Shown in pieces: positions 6,912-13,921 of a stretch of 21,467 nucleotides of DNA (the stretch's first letter is position 1; the number at the start of each line of letters is the position of its first letter). The translations under genes and the position numbers were made by a program. The stretch covers positions 1-21,467 of the forward strand of contig CAZIKK010000029.1 of NCBI GenBank assembly GCA_964539975.1. Reading direction: 5' to 3'. The notes beneath the pieces are model-generated. The model was not told the origin of the DNA and did not search any database. It saw only the letters and a program-made list of their open reading frames with translations. This DNA is from 38-11 sp964539975 (lineage in GTDB: Bacteria > Bacillota > Clostridia > Tissierellales > Dethiosulfatibacteraceae).

Positions 6912-7898
6912 ATGGAAATCGTTCGTGTTGAAAATCTCCATAAAAGATTCAATTTAAAAAGCAAAATCCTTAAGGTCAATAAAGGCGTTATTCACGCAGT
7001 TAATGGGGTTGACTTTTCTATTGATAAAGGAAAGACCTTAGGACTTGTTGGTGAATCAGGCAGCGGAAAGTCAACAACAGGGAGACTTTTGTTAAGATTG
7101 CTAGAACCAACGGAAGGAAAAGTCTATTTAGAGGGTACAGATATAAGCACTATTAATAATCGAGAATTCAGAAAAATTCGCAAGGACATTCAGATGGTTT
7201 TCCAAAACCCATATGCCGCATTGGACTATAAAATGACCATTGATGACATTCTTACCCAACCCTTACATCTTCACAAAATTGTTTCTCCATTAAAATATAG
7301 TAAAGAAGTAGAACGCTTGTTGCATATGGTAGGCTTGTCAAATAAAGATCGAAAGAAATTTCCTCATGAGTTTTCAGGAGGACAAAGGCAAAGAATAGGT
7401 ATTGCTCGAGCACTATCTACAAAGCCTAAGTTTGTCGTGTGCGATGAGCCGGTTTCAGCGCTAGATGTTTCAGTACAGTCGCAAATCATAAATCTACTTA
7501 AAACGTTACAGCGAGAGCTTGATTTATCTTATTTGTTCATTGCGCATGGATTGAATGTAATTAGACATATGAGTGATGATGTGGCCGTTATTTATCTTGG
7601 TAAAATTGTTGAAAAAGGGTGTTCGGAGATGATTTTCAAAAACCCTAAGCACCCGTATACAAAAGCTTTGATGTCTGCCTCGCCCGTTCCCGATCCAGAT
7701 ATAGACCACAACAGGATACCCCTAAAAAAAGAAATACCAAGTGGACTAAACCTCCCTATTGGGTGCGTTTTCAACAGCAGATGTCCTGTAAAAATTGATA
7801 TCTGTGAAAAAATAACGCCTGAGCTCATAGGCGACAAACATGATCAAGTGGCTTGTCATTTAGTGAAAGGGGAGAACTCCAATGTTTCCTCTTATTAA
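6912..7898 (+). CDS. Oligopeptide/dipeptide-type ABC transporter ATPase, OppF/DppF-like
   Basis: A 328-residue nucleotide-binding subunit. Walker A GESGSGKST (47-55), Q-loop Gln98, signature SGGQRQRIGIARAL (155-168), Walker B FVVCDEP (174-180), D-loop SALD and H-loop His212 are all present, so it should hydrolyse ATP. The residue after the H-loop His is Gly213 (AHGL), where Asp is usual. The C-terminal oligo-HPY extension carries Cys285, Cys291, Cys298 and Cys315, the four-cysteine pattern associated with an iron-sulfur site in Dpp-type ATPases. It is the first gene of the four-gene unit; its end overlaps the next start by 17 nt. The ribosome binding site (AGAGTGG) is weak. Substrate is inferred as peptide-like from family only. 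Confidence 0.95.
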   Translation: MEIVRVENLHKRFNLKSKILKVNKGVIHAVNGVDFSIDKGKTLGLVGESGSGKSTTGRLLLRLLEPTEGKVYLEGTDISTINNREFRKIRKDIQMVFQNPYAALDYKMTIDDILTQPLHLHKIVSPLKYSKEVERLLHMVGLSNKDRKKFPHEFSGGQRQRIGIARALSTKPKFVVCDEPVSALDVSVQSQIINLLKTLQRELDLSYLFIAHGLNVIRHMSDDVAVIYLGKIVEKGCSEMIFKNPKHPYTKALMSASPVPDPDIDHNRIPLKKEIPSGLNLPIGCVFNSRCPVKIDICEKITPELIGDKHDQVACHLVKGENSNVSSY

Positions 7899-10389
7899 AA
7901 GAATCAATTATCCCTTGCTTGTCGGAGGCGTCACTCTTTTATTTGTGATGGCCGCTTTTTTCTTCCCCCATTTTTTCACGGATCAAGATCCAAATGTAGA
8001 GGAAGCAGCAAAATATATCGAAGTTGTGCAAGACGGCGAATTGATAGGAAAATATGCAATCAGGCCTTTCCCGCCGAACAAAGAAAACATTTTTGGTAGT
8101 GATGAAGCTGGAAGAGATTTATACAGTAGATTGGTCTATGGCACAAGAAATACTTTAAGAGTTGCTTTTTATGTTGTTTTTGCACGCATGATCATAGCCA
8201 TGCCTATGGGTATGATGGCGGGGATGGGACTTAAAACAGCATCCCTAGTGATTAATCTGTTTAATACTATCTTTACAGCGATCCCTAAATTACTTATTGG
8301 ATTTATCGTTTTAAATTTAGCCTACTTCAGAAACTTAGAAATACAACAATCCACTTTGGCATTTGCAGCAGTGTTAACTTTCTTAGGCTGGTCTAAGGTT
8401 GCTGCGTTAATTGAAGGACAAACATCACAGATCATGAATGAGGATTTTATTGAGGGAGAAATCACTGCAGGAAAAAGTTATTTGCAGATTGGGATTCAAA
8501 ATCTCATGCCGCACTTGATACCCCATGTAGTAAGTTTTGCTTTTATGGAAATAGGCCTGGTTTTGTTTCTTTTGGCACAACTAGCGGTTCTAACCGTGTT
8601 TGTTGGGCCTAGGCGCGAACCATTGACCCTTTCATTTTCCGCAGGTTTTGAAATGGCATTCGAGCCTGAGTGGGGAAGTATGTTAGCTCGTGCGCCCATT
8701 ATTATTCGTTCTTACCACGATCGAATGTGGTTAATTCTTTATCCTGCACTTACTTTTTTTATCGCCATAACGGGATTCAATCTTACAGGAGAAGGATTAA
8801 GGATTGAATTTCAGAAGAGAAATTCTCGAATAGTCAGTCTCATTCGAAGAGGTTTTTTCTTTTTCTCGCCCAAAATATATTTTCATCAATGGAAAAACAT
8901 TACATCGTATTGGAGGTCTGTTGCGATAAAGAGCTTTATCCTAATAGCTGCTTTACTATTTTATTTCTATCCTCCTGAAGCAAGTTTGTCAGATTTCAAC
9001 ACCGAAGAAGCTTATAAACACTTGAAATTTTTTACAGATGAATCTTTAGAAGGAAGAGTAATCGGTTTTGAAGGAGGACGAAAAAGCGGAGACTATATTT
9101 TAGAAACACTTAAGAGTTATGGGTTAGAACCGTGGAAAGATCATTATTACCAAGAATTCCCAACCATGGATCCAGGAGCACACGGATATTTGGAACGTTT
9201 GCTAGTAGAAAACGCCACTTTAGTGGTAGAAAAGAATGGAGTGGCGCAAATATTTTATATTTATGAAGACTTCTTTCTGCCTCATGTTAGCAAAGCTATT
9301 TCAACAGAATTGTATGAAGGGACCTATCCAAAAGATGGTTATCTTTTTGAAGGTAGAACCATAACCTATGATAAGGATCATGTGGAAATTGGTCTGAAAC
9401 CAAACGAGGAACCGATCCCCCTTATTGAAATAACTAGTAGAGAACAGTTACATCACTACTTTTTTGTCAGTGGGCAAAATATTGGTGGGCACGGACCCAT
9501 AGAGTTTGGTTTTCGCACCCAAAATGCTCTACAAGGGCTTCCTTATAGCTTAGGAATCATTCATACGGAAGAGTTTGATGATCAAATCATGAATACCTAT
9601 AGTCATACACACACCCATTTGATCCCTTTTGAGACGCTTAGAGAATGGTTGGATGATGGGGATATTAAAATATCTCTACATTTTAATCCGCCTGTTACAC
9701 CAGATTATCCAGGTAGAAATATCATGGGATTCTTGCCCGGTAAAAACTGGGAAAACGAAGGTCCTAGAGACATTGTTATTATAGGGGCTCCCTATGATGG
9801 CATTTTCACAGGAGCCAGGGCAGGTATCAATCCAGCTATATCAGCTACGGCTGCTTCCACTAACTTAGAGATAGCAAGAGTCCTCTCACAGTTGGAAGAA
9901 CCACTAGAGAAAAGCATATTGTTTATTTTTTGGGATGGCGAACATAGTCCATACCCTTTCAGAATAAGAGGCTCCTTTCAGTACAACCGTATGAGAGGAA
10001 GATTTGAGCAAGCTGAATTTCCTTATACCTATATTGAAGTAGGCTATGCGGGGAATGATCATTTAAATAAAATGGATGTGAATTTTGTTAATGGTAAAGG
10101 CCCTGGTCGCGAGAGTTATTTTGCCAGAGATGAAGTTCTAAAACGCTTAAGTGATTTAAACATTGATTATCGTATGTTCTACGACAATAGAAGACTAACA
10201 AATTACTCTTTATATAGTTTAAGTATAAATTCTGAGTTTACAATGCGCTTTGGAGGGCTCTACTATCCATTTATGAATCGTAAAGAAGATGAACTACACT
10301 CCGTTAACTTGAATAGTATGAGAGAGATCGGACAAGTGATCATTGATACTGTCTCATTGAATCCGTATTATAAAGGTGAAGTAAGGTGA
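7882..10389 (+). CDS. Fusion of OppC/DppC-type permease and M28-peptidase-like ectodomain
   Basis: An 835-residue two-part membrane protein. Residues 1-315 form a complete OppC-type permease: first helix ~11-30, the typical FGSDEAGRDLYSRLVYGTR (71-89), the EAA loop EGEITAGKSYLQIGIQNLMP (191-210) and the terminal FNLTGEGL. A basic cytoplasmic linker (~309-347) precedes an extra helix (~348-364). Residues ~374-830 then match M28 peptidases: DESLEGRVIGFEGGRKSGDY, a PA-like insert (~440-590), GRNIMGFLPG, IVIIGAPYDG, FIFWDGEH and a closing REIGQVIIDT. Zinc ligands look lost: Pro637, Pro651, His688 and Phe786 replace His, Asp, Glu and His; Glu719 replaces Asp, and Glu687 (general base position) remains. 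The start follows AAAGGGGAG. Import permease role is well supported; peptidase activity is unlikely. Confidence 0.9.
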   Translation: MFPLIKRINYPLLVGGVTLLFVMAAFFFPHFFTDQDPNVEEAAKYIEVVQDGELIGKYAIRPFPPNKENIFGSDEAGRDLYSRLVYGTRNTLRVAFYVVFARMIIAMPMGMMAGMGLKTASLVINLFNTIFTAIPKLLIGFIVLNLAYFRNLEIQQSTLAFAAVLTFLGWSKVAALIEGQTSQIMNEDFIEGEITAGKSYLQIGIQNLMPHLIPHVVSFAFMEIGLVLFLLAQLAVLTVFVGPRREPLTLSFSAGFEMAFEPEWGSMLARAPIIIRSYHDRMWLILYPALTFFIAITGFNLTGEGLRIEFQKRNSRIVSLIRRGFFFFSPKIYFHQWKNITSYWRSVAIKSFILIAALLFYFYPPEASLSDFNTEEAYKHLKFFTDESLEGRVIGFEGGRKSGDYILETLKSYGLEPWKDHYYQEFPTMDPGAHGYLERLLVENATLVVEKNGVAQIFYIYEDFFLPHVSKAISTELYEGTYPKDGYLFEGRTITYDKDHVEIGLKPNEEPIPLIEITSREQLHHYFFVSGQNIGGHGPIEFGFRTQNALQGLPYSLGIIHTEEFDDQIMNTYSHTHTHLIPFETLREWLDDGDIKISLHFNPPVTPDYPGRNIMGFLPGKNWENEGPRDIVIIGAPYDGIFTGARAGINPAISATAASTNLEIARVLSQLEEPLEKSILFIFWDGEHSPYPFRIRGSFQYNRMRGRFEQAEFPYTYIEVGYAGNDHLNKMDVNFVNGKGPGRESYFARDEVLKRLSDLNIDYRMFYDNRRLTNYSLYSLSINSEFTMRFGGLYYPFMNRKEDELHSVNLNSMREIGQVIIDTVSLNPYYKGEVR
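9001..10386 (+). other. Degenerate M28 ectodomain of the fusion permease
   Basis: This is the C-terminal part of the preceding gene, listed separately because its state matters. An OppC permease ends in the cytoplasm, and one added helix would put this ~457-residue domain outside the cell. It keeps the overall M28 order of blocks (N-terminal substrate-clamping helices, PA-like insertion, Rossmann-like core), while the metal ligands are substituted. An odd His-rich run, SHTHTHLI (574-581), lies at the end of the PA-like insert and is not an M28 ligand position. The likely role is ligand binding rather than hydrolysis; this is inference. Confidence 0.7.
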
Positions 10390-10400
10390 AGGAGGTCATC

Positions 10401-11345
10401 ATGAATGCCGAACTTGTATTGAAACTCGGAAAAAAAATCGTATTTCAGTTATTGGTCCTGGGAATGATCCTTCTTATTGTTCTTATCGCAACCGGAGTCC
10501 CAACAAACTTTAATGTCTACTATGAGTACGGACAATATCACTGGTCTATGACACTAGATGAGGTTAAAATAAGCATACTCGATAATATTAAAGGATTTAT
10601 TTCCGGGGAAATTTTTAGTGTCAAAATTGCAAGTGAATCGATCGGAATCATTTTTCGAACAGCTTTTGTACTAAGTCTAAAAGTTCTTTTGGGCGGTACT
10701 CTACTTGCTTTGGCTTTAGGGATACCTAAAGGAGTTTTAGATAGTCGAAAAAAAGGACAACAAGAGACTTTCAAACTGCTTCAATCTTATATCCCCTTAT
10801 CCATTCCCGATGTTCTGACTGTAGGGTTAATACAATTCGGCGCTATTTATCTTTATTATAACGACATGACATTTTTAGGGTTGGGTCCAATTCATTTCAT
10901 AGGAGATGAAAGTTGGGTGAACACGATTTATCCAATTATATCCATAAGCATCTTACCTGCAGCTTATATATCAAGGATTACTGCCTCAACAATTGAAACC
11001 TTATATACAAAGCAATACATCGTCACGGCAAGAGGAAAAGGGTGTTCTTTCTTTCAAGTTCTGAAAAATCACATGATGAAAAACATTATTTTTGAGATTT
11101 TGTCATCAGCGCCAACGATCATGGCGATGATGTTTTCAAGTTTATTAATTATTGAGCGTTTGTTCTTCTATCGAGGGGTAGGCTTTCATTTGATTTTCTT
11201 TTTTATCTCTGATCATTTCGCCCCAGAGCAAGCAAGAGCTTCTTTAACGGTTTTTATTATGGGCTTGGCTTTATTTTACTACATCCTCTTTCTAAGTTTA
11301 AGAGGTCTTAATGCATGGATATTACCGAAAATCGAAGAAAGATAG
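10401..11345 (+). CDS. Oligopeptide/dipeptide-type ABC permease, OppB/DppB-like
   Basis: A 314-residue permease subunit with an N-terminal helix (~13-32) and an extracytoplasmic loop. Five further helices follow (beginning IIFRTAFVLSLKVLLGGTLL), and the EAA coupling loop VTARGKGCSFFQVLKNHM engages the ATPase. I start at ATG 10401 rather than a GTG at 10386 because AAGGAGG (10389-10395) sits 5 nt upstream of the ATG. This ribosome site begins on the last base of the previous gene's stop, so translation is coupled. It should form the heterodimeric channel with the permease half of the preceding fusion protein. Substrate not determinable from sequence. Confidence 0.92.
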   Translation: MNAELVLKLGKKIVFQLLVLGMILLIVLIATGVPTNFNVYYEYGQYHWSMTLDEVKISILDNIKGFISGEIFSVKIASESIGIIFRTAFVLSLKVLLGGTLLALALGIPKGVLDSRKKGQQETFKLLQSYIPLSIPDVLTVGLIQFGAIYLYYNDMTFLGLGPIHFIGDESWVNTIYPIISISILPAAYISRITASTIETLYTKQYIVTARGKGCSFFQVLKNHMMKNIIFEILSSAPTIMAMMFSSLLIIERLFFYRGVGFHLIFFFISDHFAPEQARASLTVFIMGLALFYYILFLSLRGLNAWILPKIEER

Positions 11346-11353
11346 GGGGAGCT

Positions 11354-12325
11354 ATGAAATTGCTTGAGGTGAAAAACTTAAAGACCTATTACTATGTAGG
11401 TGGCGAAGAAATTCCCGCTGTAGATGGTGTAGACCTCTCCATTAATCAAGGAGAAGTTTTCGCCCTCATCGGAGAATCGGGTAGCGGAAAAAGTGTTACT
11501 TCTTTGTCGATTATGGGACTGATCGATCCTCCTGGGAAAATATTAGAAGGACAGATTGCCTTTCATAGAAACGGAGTTATGGATAATCTGTTGGCAAAAA
11601 AGGAAAGAGAATGGCAAGCGATACGAGGAAACGAAATTTCAATGATTTATCAGGATCCTCTTACTTCACTACATCCGTTGATAAAAGTGGGCGATCAAGT
11701 AGCAGAAGTTTTAGAAATTCATAAAAAAATGGGCAAAAAACAAGCAAAGCGTGAAGCAGTGGAAATGATAAGACGTGTAGGTATTCCTGATGCAGAAAAA
11801 AGGAGTGGTGAGTTCCCAGAGAAATTTAGTGGAGGGATGCGACAAAGAATTATGATCGCGATGGCAATGATCAGCAACCCTAGGCTGTTGATTGCAGATG
11901 AACCTACAACAGCATTGGATGTGACTATTCAAGCAGAAATATTGGATTTGATAAAGAAAATGGGAAAGGAAAAGAACACCGGTATTTTATTAATTACTCA
12001 TGATTTAGGGGTTGTAGCCGAAATGGCAGACCGTGTGTCCGTCATGTACTGTGGCAAAATCATGGAAGAGGCACCTGTAAAAGAGCTTTTCAGATCTCCC
12101 AAAAATCCTTATACAAAAGGATTAATTAAATGTATCCCAAGAATAGATGAGAAGAAAAGAGAACTGCTGGAGATTATTGAAGGTTGCGTTCCTTATCCCA
12201 CAGACTTTCCTACCGGTTGTCGATTCTCAACCCGTTGTCCCAACGTAATGGAAAGGTGTAAAACAGAACTTCCTGATCTTATCGAGGCAGTGCCGGGTCA
12301 CAAAGTACGATGCCATTTGTACTAA
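11354..12325 (+). CDS. Oligopeptide/dipeptide-type ABC transporter ATPase, OppD/DppD-like
   Basis: A 323-residue nucleotide-binding subunit with Walker A GESGSGKSV (40-48), signature FSGGMRQRIMIAMAM, Walker B LLIADEPTTALD and an ordinary H-loop LLITHDLGVVAEMADRV. The C-terminal extension has GCRFSTRCP, ERC and RCH cysteines, as in Dpp-type subunits. The start is set at ATG 11354, 3 nt after GGGGGA (11345-11350) and 8 nt after the previous stop; a longer frame from 11315 would overlap the OppB-like gene without a ribosome site. It is the last gene of the transporter unit and pairs with the OppF-like subunit to power import. Confidence 0.95.
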   Translation: MKLLEVKNLKTYYYVGGEEIPAVDGVDLSINQGEVFALIGESGSGKSVTSLSIMGLIDPPGKILEGQIAFHRNGVMDNLLAKKEREWQAIRGNEISMIYQDPLTSLHPLIKVGDQVAEVLEIHKKMGKKQAKREAVEMIRRVGIPDAEKRSGEFPEKFSGGMRQRIMIAMAMISNPRLLIADEPTTALDVTIQAEILDLIKKMGKEKNTGILLITHDLGVVAEMADRVSVMYCGKIMEEAPVKELFRSPKNPYTKGLIKCIPRIDEKKRELLEIIEGCVPYPTDFPTGCRFSTRCPNVMERCKTELPDLIEAVPGHKVRCHLY

Positions 12326-12372
12326 GTAGTACATAACCCTGTTTGTTTAGACAACAGTCAATTTTGCGACTT

Positions 12373-12861
12373 TTATTCTTCTTTTGCTTTTACATACTCG
12401 ATGGCTTCTTTACCCGTTATATGGTCAACGTCTATTGCAATAATATGTGTTTGTCTACAACCAATGATTTCATTATGTTTGGCTTCTTCAGGCTGATCGC
12501 TTGAATACTTTTCAACCAAAGCCTTCAATGCTTCCAACCATTCGTTCTCTTCTGTTATCCTAGCTTTCCCAAAAGCAATAACGCTTCTGAAGTAGCTTGT
12601 GTATTCTTTACTTATTATCGTATCTTCATCTATTACCGAAAAAGATACTTTTATATGCTTAGTAATAGCATCAATCTTATGTCCATCTTTGGCTGTATGA
12701 AAATATATTTTACCATTGTGATAGACATAGTTAAGAGGCACTGAATAAGGGTAATCATCATCCCCCAGACATGCCAATGTACCACTTGTGCATCTTTCCA
12801 TCACAGCTATGGTTTCCTCCATTGGCAATAATTGCTTGATTCTTCTCATTTTTCTAAACAT
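12373..12861 (-). CDS. Pyridoxamine 5'-phosphate oxidase-like flavoprotein, NimA type
   Basis: A 162-residue single-domain split-barrel FMN-binding protein. Family landmarks are GTLACLGDDDYPYSVPLNYV, the strand KIYFHTAKDGHKIDAI and YFRSVIAFGKARI. Length and order match the NimA / pyridoxamine-phosphate-oxidase-like group, some members of which reduce nitroimidazoles; most have unknown substrates. An internal ATG (MRRIKQLLPMEE, at 12849) matches the usual family start; the longer ATG at 12861 follows CGAGGAAATTAGG. It converges with the ABC operon, whose stop is 47 nt away, and no strong terminator is seen between them. Confidence 0.88.
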   Translation of the reverse strand: MFRKMRRIKQLLPMEETIAVMERCTSGTLACLGDDDYPYSVPLNYVYHNGKIYFHTAKDGHKIDAITKHIKVSFSVIDEDTIISKEYTSYFRSVIAFGKARITEENEWLEALKALVEKYSSDQPEEAKHNEIIGCRQTHIIAIDVDHITGKEAIEYVKAKEE

Positions 12862-12943
12862 CCTAATTTCCTCGCTTTGCTAATCTACTTTTCTATACAT
12901 TTTATCGTTTTATCAAAACATCATTTTTTAATTGGGTGCATAA

Positions 12944-13726
12944 TCATCGATCTCTTTGACAGTAATGCCTTCTTAAGAGCATCGTCACACCTATTATATC
13001 ATTCTCCAACTCGTCGCATTCAGCCAGCTGGCTTTTCAAATACTGTTCAAATAGCTGGGTGTCTTCTGGATATCTTTCTTTCAATTCATTGGTTCTTTTC
13101 GTCAAGCATGCCACCTGCTCTTCGATGACATTTGACAAATCTGATTCCTCAATCGGCAAATCTTCTATTTGCTTGAATCCTGATTTCGCAATAATCTCCA
13201 GCCACTGTCTTTTTGTCAGATAAGCTTTATTGGATTCAGATCTCGCGTAGCCGTCATCTAATAAAATGTACCCGTCTTTCTTGATGGTCTGGGATAGCTT
13301 TATAAATGTTTCTTCCTGATTTCCGAGAACCTGCCCAACAGCACCCAAAACAACGATGTCATAATCTCTTTCAATCTCAACTGAGTGATTGATATCTCCG
13401 ATTTCAAAATCACATAGATTCTCCACTTGATGCTCAATGGCCTTCTGTTTGGCTTCTTTAATAAAATCAGGTATCAAATCAATGCCCTTCACTCTGCAAC
13501 CAAATTTCTTGGCCAGATAAATACCCACCGCACCCTTGCCGCATACCAAATCCAAAATCTTTGTATCCTCAGATACGTTGATATGTTTGGTGATAAGTGT
13601 TGCCATATCTTCTGGGGATGATCCTAGCTCCCACAAATCCTGCAATAGATAGGGTAGGTATGGAATGAGATCTGTTGATTCCGCAGTCAATGATTTCGCT
13701 AATTTTTCTTCAACTGTTTCTAACAT
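12944..13726 (-). CDS. Class I SAM-dependent methyltransferase
   Basis: A 260-residue protein with Rossmann-fold methyltransferase motifs: motif I ILDLVCGKGAVGIYLA (from residue 57; Val replaces the usual first Gly of DxGCG), the acidic end of strand 2 in VKGIDLIP, and DIVVLGAVGQVL as the motif near strand 4. The C-terminal third (about 170-255) is helical and charged and may recognise the acceptor. Ribosome site GAAGGAGAATAAC precedes the ATG. The acceptor is unknown. It has its own intergenic region upstream and is followed 82 nt later by the flavoprotein gene in the same direction. Confidence 0.88.
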   Translation of the reverse strand: MLETVEEKLAKSLTAESTDLIPYLPYLLQDLWELGSSPEDMATLITKHINVSEDTKILDLVCGKGAVGIYLAKKFGCRVKGIDLIPDFIKEAKQKAIEHQVENLCDFEIGDINHSVEIERDYDIVVLGAVGQVLGNQEETFIKLSQTIKKDGYILLDDGYARSESNKAYLTKRQWLEIIAKSGFKQIEDLPIEESDLSNVIEEQVACLTKRTNELKERYPEDTQLFEQYLKSQLAECDELENDIIGVTMLLRRHYCQRDR

Positions 13727-13815
13727 GTTATTCTCCTTCAGTTTTCTTATTCATTCACTCAACACAAATAGTCCTCTTGCCTGAAATAGCTGCCAACCCT
13801 AGGTGTCCGCCACCA

Positions 13816-13903
13816 TTCAAGTGGAAATTGTGAAATATGTTTCTATTTACCTTTTTCTATTCTGGCATGGTGTTATAGCCTACTATAAAAAATACCACTT
13901 GAA
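13816..13903. repeat. 9-bp inverted repeat flanking an 88-bp intergenic segment
   Basis: TTCAAGTGG (13816-13824) and CCACTTGAA (13895-13903) are exact reverse complements 70 nt apart, between the methyltransferase gene and the orphan gene at 13922. It could be a paired operator, the ends of a tiny mobile-element relic, or chance. The segment between has no reading frame. Confidence 0.3.
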
Positions 13904-13921
13904 CAATTATGTATTTATAGA

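Noticed and set aside
6785..6979. Minus-strand frame of 64 codons across the ABC operon leader
   Set aside because: It overlaps the promoter, the leader repeats and the start of the OppF-like gene and resembles nothing known.
9001..10386. Active M28 metallopeptidase
   Set aside because: The zinc ligands are substituted at four of five positions by eye alignment, so I call it a degenerate domain.
11315..11353. Upstream start for the OppD-like ATPase
   Set aside because: It overlaps the OppB-like gene without a ribosome site; GGGGGA precedes ATG 11354, which begins with typical MKLLEVKNL.
12326..12372. CTGTT/AACAG hairpin between the ABC operon and the flavoprotein gene
   Set aside because: Only a 5-bp stem with a 9-nt loop and no adjacent T run on either strand.
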